This document shows positions 40,091 through 49,598 of a stretch of 64,000 nt of DNA, piece after piece. Under the pieces are notes generated by a model. It saw only the letters and a program-made list of their open reading frames with translations, was not told where the DNA came from and did not search any database. The translations under genes and the position numbers were made by a program. How positions within the stretch are numbered: position 1 is the stretch's first letter; each line of letters opens with the position of its first letter. The DNA is from Planococcus lenghuensis (GTDB lineage Bacteria; Bacillota; Bacilli; Bacillales_A; Planococcaceae). The stretch covers positions 1,468,001 through 1,532,000 of the forward strand of contig NZ_CP019640.1 in NCBI RefSeq assembly GCF_001999905.1, given 5' to 3'.

Positions 40091-40480
40091 TTGAAAAATG
40101 CAGTAATTCCTTATATCTTAATCATGGCTTTTGGGATTGGTCTCATTTTCTTCCTGTCACTTGAAGGTAACAGCAATCAGGAAGAAATCGCAGCTGAAGA
40201 AGAAGGCGGCGAAGAAGTGGTTGAAGAAGGCGAAGGTGCTGGAGAAGGCGAAGGTGCAGCAGCAGGGGATTTTGATCCAGTGGCTGTATATGAAGCAAAC
40301 TGTGCATCTTGTCATGGTGCTAACTTTGAAGGCGGCGTCGGTCCGAATCTGATTACGACTGAACTGCCACCGGAAGAAATTGCGCAAGTGCTGGCTGAAG
40401 GGCGCGGCATCATGCCGGGCGGACTCGTGCCGGAAGAGCATATCGATGCAATGGCGACATGGATCACAGAACTCGAATAG
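40091..40480 (+). CDS. cccA: cytochrome c-550, membrane-anchored
   Basis: 129 residues. N-terminal membrane anchor (residues 5-24), then a 35-residue Glu/Gly-rich linker, then one class I haem domain with C71-A-S-C74-H75 and a likely axial Met108 in 'GIMPGGL'. It transfers electrons outside the membrane, probably to a terminal oxidase. The place after sigA matches B. subtilis cccA. TTG 40091 follows GAGGGAGGG. Confidence 0.94.
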   Translation: MKNAVIPYILIMAFGIGLIFFLSLEGNSNQEEIAAEEEGGEEVVEEGEGAGEGEGAAAGDFDPVAVYEANCASCHGANFEGGVGPNLITTELPPEEIAQVLAEGRGIMPGGLVPEEHIDAMATWITELE

Positions 40481-40483
40481 AAC

Positions 40484-40520
40484 AGGAAACCCTTGGTTCA
40501 CAGCGAACCGGGGGTTTTTT
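40484..40520 (+). terminator. terminator after cccA
   Basis: AAACCCTTGGTTC (40488-40500) with GAACCGGGGGTTT (40504-40516) and a T-run. Confidence 0.8.
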
Positions 40521-40541
40521 CGTCATGATGGAGGGAAAATA

Positions 40542-41264
40542 ATGAATGCACAGCAATTATCAGAGCGCCTTGCCCGTGTCGCTTCGTTCGTTCCGGAAGG
40601 AGCCCGGGTAGCGGATATCGGAAGTGATCACGCCTACTTGCCCTGCTACCTCGTAGCTAACGGCAAAGCTCGTGCGGCTGTTGCCGGGGAAGTGGTCAAA
40701 GGCCCATATGAGTCCGCATGGCATCAGGTGCGCGAGGAAGGGCTGGAGGACCGGATCACTGTCCGGTTAGCGGACGGATTGAGGGCCATTGAACCGGAAG
40801 ACCAAATCGACACGGTCACGATCGCCGGCATGGGCGGTTCCTTGATTCGGTCAATTCTGGAAAACGGCAAGGAAGCGCTGACCGGCGTCAAGACGCTCGT
40901 CCTGCAGTCGAATATCCATGCGCGCACACTGCGGGAATGGGCTGAACAACACAATTGGCGAATCGCAGATGAAGCGATCCTGGAAGAAAACCGCAAAATT
41001 TACGAAGTGCTGGTACTGCAGCCGTCGCAAACTCCTGTGTCATTCACAGCGGAAGAGAAACTGCTCGGTCCGGTGCTCATGAAAGAACGCAGTGACGTAT
41101 TCCGCAGAAAATGGACTGGAGAAATCATGCAATGGCGCCGCGTGCTGCATTCGATGAAAGAAGCGGAAGCTACACCGGAACTGCAGGCAAGGCGCATGCA
41201 ACTTGAAGAGAATATCAGCATGGCAGAAGGAGTGATGAGAGGTGAAGACACCGAACGGATTTGA
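40542..41264 (+). CDS. trmK: tRNA (adenine(22)-N(1))-methyltransferase TrmK
   Basis: 240 residues. SAM motif 'GARVADIGSDHAYLPCYLV' near residue 20, 'VTIAGMGGSLIRSILE' (acidic-glycine motif IV region), and a C-terminal coiled coil ('LQARRMQLEENISMAEGVM'). Methylates A22 of tRNA-Ser/Tyr (known for B. subtilis YqfN). ATG 40542 follows GGAGGGAAA. The end overlaps the next gene by 23 bases. Confidence 0.95.
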   Translation: MNAQQLSERLARVASFVPEGARVADIGSDHAYLPCYLVANGKARAAVAGEVVKGPYESAWHQVREEGLEDRITVRLADGLRAIEPEDQIDTVTIAGMGGSLIRSILENGKEALTGVKTLVLQSNIHARTLREWAEQHNWRIADEAILEENRKIYEVLVLQPSQTPVSFTAEEKLLGPVLMKERSDVFRRKWTGEIMQWRRVLHSMKEAEATPELQARRMQLEENISMAEGVMRGEDTERI

Positions 41265-42345
41265 GATCATTGAGCAATTCGAAAAATGGGCACCAAAACA
41301 CCTGGCACTGGAAGGGGATCCGATTGGACTTCAGATCGGTTCACTCGATAAACCTGTGAACCGGGTGCTCGTGACACTCGATGTCAACGAAGAAGTCGCC
41401 GATGAGGCGATTGAAAAAAAGGCGGAGCTCATTATCTGTCACCATCCGCCGTTATTCCGGCCGCTGAAAACCGTGCGGACCGACCAGCCGCAAGGCGCAT
41501 TGCTGGAGAAGCTGATTAAACATGATATCGCCGTGTATGCGGCGCATACGAACTTGGATGTGGCAGAAGGCGGCGTCAATGATATGTTCGCAGAAGCATT
41601 GGGTCTGACCGATACAAAAGTGTTGGTACCGACATACGAGGAAGAACTTGTAAAGCTCGGCGTGTTTGTGCCGGAAAGTCATGAGGAAGCGCTGCGGGAA
41701 GCGCTCGGTAAGGCCGGAGCAGGGACGATCGGGGATTATGAATACTGCAGTTACACCTTATCGGGCACCGGTCGCTTCCGACCGACAGAAGCGGCACATC
41801 CTTACCTCGGCGAAGCCGGGAAGCTGGAAGTGACCCATGAGTCGAAAATAGAAGTTGTGCTGCGAAAGCATGATACAAACCGGGTCGTGAAGGCGATGAT
41901 CGCTGCTCATCCTTATGAGGAGCCGGCATACGATATCTTTACGCTGGCTAATCGGGAAAAGGAAATGGGACTAGGCCGCGTCGGCATGCTGAAGAACAGC
42001 ATGCTGCTCCGGGAATTCATCGAAATCGTAAAAAAGCAACTGAACGTGCCGGCTGTACGGATAGTGGGCGATCCGGATCAGGAAGTGAAAAAAGTGGCGG
42101 TACTCGGCGGCGACGGCAATAAATACGTCCAGGCGGCAAAATTCGCAGGGGCCGACGTCTATGTGACGGGGGATCTGTATTACCATACAGCCCATGATGC
42201 ACGGGCTTTAGGGCTCGCCGTCATCGATCCCGGACATAACACGGAGAAGATCATGATGAAAGGTGTAGCTGACCGCTTCAATGGCAAATGGGCATGCGAA
42301 TTCATTCCGTCGGACGTAAATACGGAACCGTTCATGTTCAAATAA
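41242..42345 (+). CDS. Nif3-like dinuclear metal center hexameric protein (YqfO)
   Basis: 367 residues. Metal ligands lie in 'ELIICHHPPLFRPL' near residue 60, 'YAAHTNLDVAEGGVND' near 95 and 'AVIDPGHNTEKIMMK' at the C-terminal end (His/Glu). The middle insert (about 130-230) is the CutA-like PII domain of the longer family members. The reaction is unknown; the family is often called GTP cyclohydrolase 1 type 2. GTG 41242 follows AAGGAGTGATGAG. Pairs with trmK as in Bacillus. Confidence 0.93.
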   Translation: MKTPNGFEIIEQFEKWAPKHLALEGDPIGLQIGSLDKPVNRVLVTLDVNEEVADEAIEKKAELIICHHPPLFRPLKTVRTDQPQGALLEKLIKHDIAVYAAHTNLDVAEGGVNDMFAEALGLTDTKVLVPTYEEELVKLGVFVPESHEEALREALGKAGAGTIGDYEYCSYTLSGTGRFRPTEAAHPYLGEAGKLEVTHESKIEVVLRKHDTNRVVKAMIAAHPYEEPAYDIFTLANREKEMGLGRVGMLKNSMLLREFIEIVKKQLNVPAVRIVGDPDQEVKKVAVLGGDGNKYVQAAKFAGADVYVTGDLYYHTAHDARALGLAVIDPGHNTEKIMMKGVADRFNGKWACEFIPSDVNTEPFMFK

Positions 42346-42376
42346 CCGAGGCAGCTTGCCTGATGAAACAACGGAA

Positions 42377-42427
42377 GGGGCTGTCCCGAAAGGTCATGAA
42401 AAATGACCTCGAGGGGCAGCCCCTTTT
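42377..42427 (+). terminator. hairpin terminator in IS left end
   Basis: GGGGCTGTCCC pairs with GGGGCAGCCCC (with an inner AGGTCAT/ATGACCT stem) and is followed by a T-run. It would stop read-through from the nif3-like gene into the transposase. Confidence 0.7.
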
Positions 42428-42444
42428 TTCTATTCGTAAAGAAG

Positions 42445-42570
42445 TAGCTGGGGTTCGGCCCGGCGGACGCTTTCCGCGGGCACGGCTTCAGACGCTTCCC
42501 TCGCTATACTCGGTCCAGGGTCTTCAGCTCGTGCTGATCCCGCAGGAGTCGCCGCCGGCCTTCCCGCTAG
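42445..42570. repeat. GC-rich palindromic-type repeat in IS left region
   Basis: Non-coding block with GGCGGACGCTTTCCGCGGGC, GGGTCTTCAGCTCGTGCTGA and CCCGCAGGAGTCGCCGCCGG. I recognise this as the kind of sequence found scattered in Bacillales genomes and next to IS1182-type elements. Copy number cannot be judged here. Confidence 0.5.
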
Positions 42571-42589
42571 TCAAGTCATCAATGCATAC

Positions 42590-42651
42590 AAAAATCGTCC
42601 GTTTCTGTAAAATGGGAGTTACCACACAACCACTCAGAAAGGACGATTTTT
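42590..42651 (+). promoter_or_regulatory. hairpin over the transposase ribosome site, promoter in loop
   Basis: Left arm AAAAATCGTCC-G-TTTCTG (42590-42607) pairs with CAGAAA-GGACGATTTTT (42635-42651); only one base bulges. The right arm includes the ribosome site AGAAAGGA and ends at the ATG. The loop holds TAAAAT (42608-42613), a possible -10. RNA started in the loop would lack the left arm and leave the site free. Confidence 0.6.
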
Positions 42652-44082
42652 ATGCGCAATCCAACGATTGCTTACACCGATTATACCATGCAACCACCTC
42701 TTCCGTCAGGTGAATTACTTGAACATGAAATCGTAGTCTCCACCCAAGGGCGCCGGCCGGCGCCCGCATTCAAACCGTATGATCCGACCCAGGCCTTATC
42801 CATTCCTGATATTGGCGCCCTGATTCCCGACCATCATGTGGCTCGTGTGGTGGATCAGTTGGTTGAGGCTTTCCCCGATGAGGTGTTGACCGCCTGCTAC
42901 CCTGGCGGGGGGCGACCACCCTTTCACCCGAAACTGATGCTCAAGGTTATTCTCTATGCCTATTCCCGAAAAGTTTATTCCTGCCGGGGCATCGCCACGA
43001 TGCTGCACGAGGATCTTCCGGCGATCTGGCTGGCGGCGATGCAGAAGCCGGATTTCCGGACCATCAACCATTTCCGGAGCGTCCGGATGGGAATGGTCAT
43101 CGATCAGTTATTCGAGTTCACTGTTTTGGAACTTCACCGGCAAGGGTTTGTCGAGTTTGAGAACTACTTCCTGGACGGGACGAAGATGGAAGCGGACGCC
43201 AATAAGTATAGCTTTGTCTTCCGTAAGGCGGTGACGGGGCGGGAAGCGAAACTGAAAATCAGAATCCAGGAAACGCTTCAGGAAATCCAGGAGATTGCCA
43301 AGGCGGAGGGATTGGAACTGGGCCAGCTGGCCGAGGAGCCGGCGGCTGTGGAATTGGCTTCAGTTGCGAACCGGCTGGAAGACCAAGTGGATATCCTGAC
43401 GGATCTCATCGCTGAGGAAAAGCTCGTGGAAAACAGAAAAGGACTCCGCAAACGGCACAGTCTCCTGAAAAAGAAAGTGAAACTGATTCGTGAAAACTTC
43501 ATTCCCCGCCAAGAAACGTATGCGGAACAGCTCGCAATCTGTGGAGAGCGCAACAGCTTCTCGAAGACGGACCCGGATGCCACATTCATGCGGATGAAAG
43601 AAGATCATATGAAGAATGGCCAGCTGAAACCCGGGTACAATATCCAGATGGCGACCGAGAATCAATTCGTGCTGTTCTATACCATTCATCAGCGCCCAGG
43701 AGATGCTCGCTGCCTGATTCCACATCTGGAAGCGCTGCAGGCATCTGCCCTGCCTATGCCGAAGACCATCGTCGCGGATGCCGGCTATGGAAGCGAAGAG
43801 AACTACCTCTACCTGATCGGGGATGAAAAAGAACCGCTTGCCGGCTTCCTGATCCCGTATGGCACCTATCTGAAAGAGCAGACGAAGAAGTTTAAAAACA
43901 ATGAATGGAACGCGAAAAACTGGACGTATGAAGAAGCGGATGACCGATTCATCTGTCCAAACGACCGCCGCGTCGTTTTCAAAAAATATCAGGAGAAGAA
44001 AACATCGAATTCGGACTTATCGCCATGGCGCATAATTTTCGGAAAGTGGCCGGTTTCCTCCGTTCACTTTCCGAAAAAGTAG
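42652..44082 (+). pseudogene. IS1182-family transposase, truncated by internal deletion
   Basis: 476 codons are open, but only the first about 455 are family-like: 'VYSCRGIATMLHEDLPAIWL', 'DFRTINHFR', the first catalytic Asp in 'YFLDGTKMEADANKYSFVF' and the second in 'TIVADAGYGSEENY'. After 'RRVVFKKYQEKKTS' the frame ends in unrelated residues. The next part, with the third catalytic Glu, is missing, and the normal C-terminus continues in another frame from 44004. Hence inactive. Confidence 0.88.
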
Positions 44083-44141
44083 ACTTTAAAAAACAGGGAG
44101 AGAACAACCGATTGGTTATTCTCTCCCTGTTTTTAATTTAG
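44004..44141 (+). pseudogene. C-terminal remnant of the same transposase
   Basis: In the frame +2 relative to the open frame this reads 'IEFGLIAMAHNFRKVAGFL', a typical C-terminal end of IS1182 transposases, and stops at TAG 44139-44141. It joins directly to the truncated part, showing that a deletion removed the segment between them. Confidence 0.85.
44088..44135 (+). terminator. terminator in IS right end
   Basis: AAACAGGGAGAGAA (44090-44104) with TTCTCTCCCTGTTT (44119-44133), flanked by A- and T-runs, so possibly bidirectional. Confidence 0.75.
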
Positions 44142-44201
44142 GGGGGCTTTTTGGACAGCCCCTTCCGGTTTTTCTTTCTGTAATGAGATACGGGATAGCT
44201 A

Positions 44202-45233
44202 TCAATTTCGGAGATCCGGTTTCGTCCGCTTGTCCCGGCTGGTTTTCCAGAAGGCTGCAGCCAATCCGGCAACAGCAAGTACCGGCAGCCATGGCTGCTT
44301 TGTGGCTTGCACATAGAGACTTCTGTGTTTTACCGGGCCTTTATTGGTCCCTTGTTCATGCATGCCGTATCCGGGCTGGTAAAGGGAGTTATCCTCGCCG
44401 GGATCCGAAGGCCGGCTGTCGTGATGGGTGGGATACATCGCCACGGCAAGTACTTTATCCATCAGGCGGGGAGCGAGCATAGATGCAGCGGTTAGGAGTT
44501 TCGCCTGCGTCCCGATGTACATGTCCCGTCTAGGGTGTGCCGCGCAGTGCAGGATGGCATCAGCGACCGCTTCAGGATGATAAAGGTATCCTCTGTGTGC
44601 CGGATGCTTTGGTAAATAATTGACAGCGTGTTCATTGAATGGGGTATCGATCCGGCCGGGGTGGATGAGTGAAACGGATACCGGGACGCGGTCGTTTTCA
44701 AGTTCCGTCCGCAGGCTTTCGGTCCAGCCGTGCACCGCGAATTTGGCAGCTGAATAAATGGACTGCAGGTTAGCGCCTCTGCTCCCGTAGATACTGCCGA
44801 CATTAATCAGGGCACCGGGTTTTCCCGTTCTTTTGAAATAGTTTACTGCTGTCCGCGAACCATGGACGACACCCCAGAAATTCGTATCGATCAGTCGGTG
44901 CATATCTGTAGCCGGTACATCCATTGCTTTGCCGAAGATCGTGATGGCTGCGTTGTTCACCCACGTGTCAAAACCGCCGAACGCGGCGATGGCAGTTTCT
45001 GCAATCCGTTCTGCTGCCCCTTCTTGTCCAACGTCCGCTTTTATCCATTCCGCAGTATGGCCATGGTTTCTCAATTCGTCAATCAGCTGTCGCAACGCGT
45101 CTTCGTTCCTTGAAACGGCTATAATTTTCGCGCCTTTTTCAGCAGCCATCCGGGCAGTGGCGAGGCCGATGCCACTTGTGGCGCCGGTAATGACGATGAC
45201 TTGGTCTTCAACAGCCCTTAATGGAATTTTCAT
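44202..45233 (-). CDS. SDR family oxidoreductase with C-terminal membrane tail
   Basis: 343 residues. Rossmann motif 'VITGATSGIGLATARMAAEKG', 'NNAA', catalytic Ser in 'LINVGSIYGSRGAN' and 'YSAAKFAVHGW' (YxxxK). Classical SDRs are near 250 residues; here about 80 more follow, with a His/Ser-rich polar part and a C-terminal hydrophobic helix ('WLPVLAVAGLAAAFW'), suggesting membrane attachment. Substrate unknown. GGAGG (45241-45247 region, complement) precedes ATG 45233. Not part of the B. subtilis order. Confidence 0.88.
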   Translation of the reverse strand: MKIPLRAVEDQVIVITGATSGIGLATARMAAEKGAKIIAVSRNEDALRQLIDELRNHGHTAEWIKADVGQEGAAERIAETAIAAFGGFDTWVNNAAITIFGKAMDVPATDMHRLIDTNFWGVVHGSRTAVNYFKRTGKPGALINVGSIYGSRGANLQSIYSAAKFAVHGWTESLRTELENDRVPVSVSLIHPGRIDTPFNEHAVNYLPKHPAHRGYLYHPEAVADAILHCAAHPRRDMYIGTQAKLLTAASMLAPRLMDKVLAVAMYPTHHDSRPSDPGEDNSLYQPGYGMHEQGTNKGPVKHRSLYVQATKQPWLPVLAVAGLAAAFWKTSRDKRTKPDLRN

Positions 45234-45311
45234 GCCAGTACCTCCTTAATTGTCTTCAGCCCTTTACCCGGCGTACAATTAAATCAATCACCGAAAGGAA
45301 ATGGAGGCAGA

Positions 45312-45358
45312 GAAAAAGCTGACTCATTTCTGCCTTATGACAGAACTGAATCAGCTTG
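45312..45358 (-). terminator. terminator of ispH
   Basis: On the minus strand AAGCTGATTCA pairs with TGAGTCAGCTT (one mismatch), followed by TTTTCT. Confidence 0.65.
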
Positions 45359-45366
45359 ATTGTGCT

Positions 45367-46344
45367 TTATTTTGCCGGATACGGCTCGATTCGCTTGACC
45401 GGTTTCGGATTTTTGATTTTTGGAAGAATCTTATCCACGGTTACTGTACGTGCCAGGCTGTGGGTAGCCGGATCAGCCGGATCGTACTGATCCAGAAACT
45501 TCAGGATTTCTTTGACGATCGGCGTCGGTGTCGATGCACCGGCGGTCACCGCCACTGTTTCGATTCCCTCGAGCCATTCCAGTTTTAATTGCGACAAGTC
45601 GGTAACGCGGTAAGCAGGTGTACCGGCGATGTCTTGCGATACTTGCGCCAGGCGGTTCGAGTTATTGCTCATCGGATCGCCGACAACAATCAGCAGATCG
45701 GCTTCACCGGCCTGTTCGGCAACGGCTTCCTGCCGGACCTGTGTTGCAAGGCAGATTTCCTTATGCACTTCGGCGTTCGGGTAGCGCTCCTGTAGCCGGG
45801 CCATTAAATTCTTTACGTCCCACTGGCTCATTGTCGTCTGGTTCGTGATAATGATTTTATCTGAATCAATAGCCAAACCTTCTGCATCTTCCAGTGTCTG
45901 GACAAGATGAACTTTGTCTGGAGCGATCCCCATGGCGCCTTCCGGTTCCGGATGGCCTTTTTTGCCGATATAGATGATCTCATAGCCGTTGCCGGTCATT
46001 TCCCGGATCAAATCATGGGTAACCGTGACATCGGGGCACGTCGCATCGATGGAAACAAGGCCTTTCTGGCGGGCCATTTCCCGGACTTGCGGAGAAACGC
46101 CATGTGCAGTAAAGATGACGGTTCCGCTGTCCACTTTACTTAAGATATCTAACCGGTTTTCACCGTCAAGCGTAATGATGCCGTCCTGTTCGAAGGCATC
46201 CGTTACGTGTTTATTGTGTACAATCATGCCGAGAATGTAAATCGGGCGGGGCAAGTTCGGATCGAGGGCGGCATTTTTTGCAATCACCATCGCATCGACA
46301 ACCCCATAACAATAGCCCCTTGGCGAAATTTTCATTACTTTCAC
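45367..46344 (-). CDS. ispH: 4-hydroxy-3-methylbut-2-enyl diphosphate reductase
   Basis: 325 residues; last step of the MEP isoprenoid pathway, giving IPP and DMAPP. The Fe-S cysteines lie in '[10 protein letters not shown]' near residue 12, 'DATCPDV' near 96 and '[13 protein letters not shown]' near 190; 'TAHGVSP' is the conserved His motif. GTG 46344 follows AAAGGAGTG on the complement. The window also has ispG, the preceding enzyme, at 51.6 kb. Confidence 0.97.
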   Translation of the reverse strand: MKVMKISPRGYCYGVVDAMVIAKNAALDPNLPRPIYILGMIVHNKHVTDAFEQDGIITLDGENRLDILSKVDSGTVIFTAHGVSPQVREMARQKGLVSIDATCPDVTVTHDLIREMTGNGYEIIYIGKKGHPEPEGAMGIAPDKVHLVQTLEDAEGLAIDSDKIIITNQTTMSQWDVKNLMARLQERYPNAEVHKEICLATQVRQEAVAEQAGEADLLIVVGDPMSNNSNRLAQVSQDIAGTPAYRVTDLSQLKLEWLEGIETVAVTAGASTPTPIVKEILKFLDQYDPADPATHSLARTVTVDKILPKIKNPKPVKRIEPYPAK

Positions 46345-46473
46345 TAATCGGCACTCCTTTCAAGAACGATACCTTCATTATAAACGAGACCGGTGGCCAT
46401 TACAAAAGTTCAGACAGAAAAGAACCAACAATTCGTGATACAATAGACAAAGCTAAGGAGGAATAAAATTCCC

Positions 46474-47769
46474 ATGACAACTTTTCAAGACTATACACTC
46501 AAGCCCTTTTTGAAAGAGGCAATCGGCCGGCTAGGATTTACGGAACCGACGCCGATCCAAAAAGAAATGATGCCGCTGATTTTAAAAGGCACAAGCGCCA
46601 TTGGCCAATCCCATACCGGAACCGGCAAGACGCACAGTTTTTTGATTCCCATCTTGCAGCGCATCGATGAAACGCGGGATGAAGTGCAAGCGGTCATCTG
46701 CACACCGACGCGTGAACTCGGCACGCAATTGTTCAACGAATTGCAGAAGCTGACAGAAGGAACGGACATTTCTTCCCGCCTGCTGATCGGCGGGACGGAC
46801 AAGCAGCGGGCGATCGGCAGACTGAAAACGCAGCCGCAAATCGTCATCGGCACACCGGGACGGCTGAAAGACCTGGTCAATGAACAGGCGCTGCTCGTCC
46901 ATAAAGCGGATATCCTTGTTGTTGATGAAGCGGATCTCGCATTCGATATGGGGTTCATCGAAGAAATCGACCAAGTGGCAGGACGCATGCGGGAGAACCT
47001 GGAAATGTACGTCTTTTCCGCAACGATTCCTGAAAAGCTGAAGCCGTTTCTGAAGAAATACATGGAATCGCCGATCCATATTAAAATGGGCGACAAAAAA
47101 CCGGTGGCGGAAGGGCTCGATTTCTATCTCGTGCCGGTGCGCGGCAAGTCGAAAACGAATCGCCTCGTGGAAGTTATGAATGCGATTAATCCGTATTTGG
47201 CCATCATCTTCACGAACACGAAGCAGACGGCGGAATCAGTCGCAAAAGAACTTTCCCAGCAAGGCATCCGGGTGGGCCAGATTCACGGCAACCTGCCGCC
47301 GCGTGAGCGGACGAAAGTCATGAAACAAGTGCGCGATCTGGAATTCCAGTATATCGTCGCCACAGATCTCGCTGCCCGCGGAATCGACATTCCGGGAATC
47401 AGCCATGTCATTAATTATGAAATTCCGGAAGACTTGGAATTCTTCATTCACCGGGTCGGACGAACCGCCCGGGCAGGGATGAAAGGTCTCGCCATCACGC
47501 TTTACAACCCCGAAGACGAAGATGCGCTTGTGCGCGTCGAGAAAATGGGCATTCCATTTGAACAGAAAGACGTGAAAGATGGCGAATTCACCGACCTGAA
47601 AGAGCGCCACAGCCGCAAAAAACGGCCGAAGACACAGAATGAAGCGGATTTGAAAGCTGATTCACTTGTCCGGAAACCGAATAAAGTGAAACCGGGCTAT
47701 AAGAAAAAAATGAGCTACGAAAAAGAACAGATCAAAAAGCGGGAACGCCGCGTTAACCGGAAGAAATAA
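46474..47769 (+). CDS. DEAD-box RNA helicase, CshB-like
   Basis: 431 residues. Q motif region '[11 protein letters not shown]', motif I 'SHTGTGKT', Ia 'PTRELG', II '[13 protein letters not shown]', III 'SATIP', V-VI '[14 protein letters not shown]' and '[10 protein letters not shown]'. A basic C-terminal tail ('[21 protein letters not shown]' split) should bind RNA. Position before nfo equals B. subtilis cshB (yqfR), which acts in cold growth and RNA turnover. AAGGAGGAATAAAA precedes ATG 46474. Confidence 0.95.
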   Translation: MTTFQDYTLKPFLKEAIGRLGFTEPTPIQKEMMPLILKGTSAIGQSHTGTGKTHSFLIPILQRIDETRDEVQAVICTPTRELGTQLFNELQKLTEGTDISSRLLIGGTDKQRAIGRLKTQPQIVIGTPGRLKDLVNEQALLVHKADILVVDEADLAFDMGFIEEIDQVAGRMRENLEMYVFSATIPEKLKPFLKKYMESPIHIKMGDKKPVAEGLDFYLVPVRGKSKTNRLVEVMNAINPYLAIIFTNTKQTAESVAKELSQQGIRVGQIHGNLPPRERTKVMKQVRDLEFQYIVATDLAARGIDIPGISHVINYEIPEDLEFFIHRVGRTARAGMKGLAITLYNPEDEDALVRVEKMGIPFEQKDVKDGEFTDLKERHSRKKRPKTQNEADLKADSLVRKPNKVKPGYKKKMSYEKEQIKKRERRVNRKK

Positions 47770-47783
47770 AGGAGGACTTTCAG

Positions 47784-48680
47784 TTGCTGTTAGGGTCACA
47801 TGTATCCATGAGCGGAAAGAAAATGCTTCTTGCAGCAAGCGAAGAAGCGGCATCTTACGGTGCATCGACGTTCATGATTTATACAGGAGCGCCGCAGAAC
47901 ACACGGCGCAAACCGATTGAAGAGTTAAATATCGAAGCGGGGCAGGCGCACATGGGGGAAAATGGACTTTCCAATATCATCGTGCATGCACCGTACATCA
48001 TCAATATCGGCAATAGCGTGAAGCCGGAGACGTTCGAACTCGGCGTGGAATTTCTGCAAAAGGAAATCGAACGAACAGCTGCGCTTGGCGCCAAGCAGAT
48101 CGTCCTGCATCCCGGTGCGCATGTCGGTGCAGGCGCGGATGCCGGGATTGCGAAAATCATTGAAGGACTCAATGAAGTTCTGTCCCAGGATTACCCGGTC
48201 AATATCGCACTCGAGACGATGGCCGGCAAGGGGTCGGAAGTGGGCCGCAGTTTCGATGAAATCGCGCGCATTATGGATGGCGTAACGAATAATGAACGCT
48301 TGTCCGTGTGTTTTGACACTTGCCACACACACGACGCGGGTTACGACATCAAGGACGACTTTGATGGCGTGTTGAACGAATTCGATCGCATCGTCGGGAT
48401 CGACCGCCTGCAGGTACTGCACATCAACGACAGCAAAAACATCCGCGGAGCGGCGAAAGACCGCCACGAAAACATCGGATTCGGTGAAATCGGATTTGAT
48501 GCATTGCACAAGATCGTCCATCATCCGGATCTCATGCATGTGCCAAAAATTCTGGAAACGCCGTACGTCGGACCGGATGCCAAGAACAAGCAGGCACCTT
48601 ACCTGCATGAAATCGACATGTTCAGAAATGGTGCCTTCGCGCCGGACAGAATCGACGCACTCAGAACCCCTCAATCATGA
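47784..48680 (+). CDS. nfo: deoxyribonuclease IV (AP endonuclease Nfo)
   Basis: 298 residues, TIM-barrel with three zinc ions. Signatures '[16 protein letters not shown]', '[20 protein letters not shown]', '[16 protein letters not shown]' and '[20 protein letters not shown]'. It cleaves abasic sites in base excision repair. TTG 47784 follows AAAGGAGGAC. 14 bases after the helicase gene, so co-transcribed. Confidence 0.97.
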   Translation: MLLGSHVSMSGKKMLLAASEEAASYGASTFMIYTGAPQNTRRKPIEELNIEAGQAHMGENGLSNIIVHAPYIINIGNSVKPETFELGVEFLQKEIERTAALGAKQIVLHPGAHVGAGADAGIAKIIEGLNEVLSQDYPVNIALETMAGKGSEVGRSFDEIARIMDGVTNNERLSVCFDTCHTHDAGYDIKDDFDGVLNEFDRIVGIDRLQVLHINDSKNIRGAAKDRHENIGFGEIGFDALHKIVHHPDLMHVPKILETPYVGPDAKNKQAPYLHEIDMFRNGAFAPDRIDALRTPQS

Positions 48681-48695
48681 GGGGTTCTTTTTTTG
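48662..48695 (+). terminator. terminator after cshB-nfo
   Basis: Arms AGAACCCCTCA (48663-48673) and TGAGGGGTTCT (48678-48688), followed by T-run; the nfo stop lies in the loop. Confidence 0.9.
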
Positions 48696-48756
48696 GTGCA
48701 GGAGGAAAGCATCAAGGTTGATCGCCGTCCACCGGATGTTCTTCATTTCTAAATCG

Positions 48757-48785
48757 TTTACTTCCCGCGGATTTCGGTCTATACT
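48757..48785 (+). promoter_or_regulatory. sigma-A promoter of the zinc uptake operon
   Basis: TTTACT at 48757-48762, 17-base spacer, TATACT at 48780-48785; the Zur-like operator lies over the start region downstream. Confidence 0.7.
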
Positions 48786-48799
48786 GATAAACGGGTAAA

Positions 48800-48814
48800 T
48801 CGTAATCATTCTGA
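48800..48814 (+). promoter_or_regulatory. Zur box-like operator
   Basis: TCGTAATCATTCTGA differs at two positions from the TCGTAATNATTACGA core of Bacillus Zur boxes. It starts 14 bases after the -10 box, where bound Zur would block transcription when zinc is sufficient. Confidence 0.7.
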
Positions 48815-48833
48815 ATTAGAAAGAGGCGGAAGT

Positions 48834-49598
48834 ATGAGTGCGCCATTAATTGAAATCAAAAACGTCAGCTTCCGTTATGAGCAGACAATTGCATTGGAAG
48901 CGATCAATATGACGGTGGAGGAAGGAGATTTCCTGGCCATTCTCGGCCCGAACGGTTCCGGAAAGTCCACGCTCCTGAAAATTCTCCTCGGTCTGTTAAA
49001 ACCGACAACAGGGGAAGTGAAATTATTCGGGAAAGACACGAAACATTTCAAGGAGCGGGAATGGATCGGCTATGTATCACAGAAATCCAATTCCTTCAAT
49101 TCCGGATTTCCTGCGACGGTGGAGGAAGTGGTGAAAGGCGGCCTGGTTAAAAAAGCGGGACTGTTTCACAGGGTTCCGGCTTCGGCAACTAAGGAAGTTG
49201 ATCGGGCGCTTCGCTCCGTCGGGATGGAAGAGCTCCGCAAGCGGCCAATCGGGGAGTTATCCGGCGGGCAGCAACAGCGGGTATTCATCGCCCGGGCACT
49301 GGTCAGCCGGCCGAAAGTGCTGATTCTCGATGAGCCGACTGTCGGTGTGGATCAGCAGAATGTCCAGGCATTTTACGATATGCTTGACCGGCTCAACCGG
49401 GAAGAAGGAATCACGCTGATCTTGGTGACACATGACGCCGACGTGGTGTCAGACCGGATCAGCCACGTTGCTTGCCTGAACCAGACCATTCATTTCCATG
49501 GATTTAAAAACGAATTGGAGCGGATGAGCGATGAACAACGGGAAGCCTGGTACGGGCATTCCGTGCGCAAAGTACATCACGTCGGAGGCCGGTCATGA
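48834..49598 (+). CDS. znuC: zinc ABC transporter ATP-binding protein
   Basis: 254 residues. Walker A 'GPNGSGKST' (38-46), signature 'LSGGQQQRVFIARAL', Walker B 'LILDEPT', D-loop 'VGVDQ' and H-loop 'THDAD'. Zinc is inferred from the Zur-type regulator in the same operon and the Zur box. A solute-binding protein gene (znuA) is not in the window. GAGGCGGAAGT precedes ATG 48834. The stop overlaps znuB. Confidence 0.93.
   Translation: MSAPLIEIKNVSFRYEQTIALEAINMTVEEGDFLAILGPNGSGKSTLLKILLGLLKPTTGEVKLFGKDTKHFKEREWIGYVSQKSNSFNSGFPATVEEVVKGGLVKKAGLFHRVPASATKEVDRALRSVGMEELRKRPIGELSGGQQQRVFIARALVSRPKVLILDEPTVGVDQQNVQAFYDMLDRLNREEGITLILVTHDADVVSDRISHVACLNQTIHFHGFKNELERMSDEQREAWYGHSVRKVHHVGGRS

Larger units (their letters stand above)
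42372..44167 (+). mobile_element. IS1182-family insertion sequence, internally deleted
   Basis: About 1.8 kb, bounded by perfect 15-bp inverted repeats CGGAAGGGGCTGTCC (42372-42386) and its complement (44153-44167). The GGGGCTGTCC end is typical of IS1182-type elements. No target duplication is seen. The transposase lost an internal segment with a frameshift (see the two entries below), so it should be non-autonomous. It lies in the gap between the nif3-like gene and a convergent SDR gene, apparently at the 3' untranslated region. Confidence 0.85.

Noticed and set aside
42288-42713. A plus-strand frame across the IS left end.
   Set aside because: It begins in the nif3-like gene, crosses the IS end and terminator, and ends in the transposase; the overlap shows it is chance.
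42371-44168. Target-site duplication around the IS.
   Set aside because: The flanks (AACAA on the left, GTTTTT on the right) do not repeat; none can be claimed.
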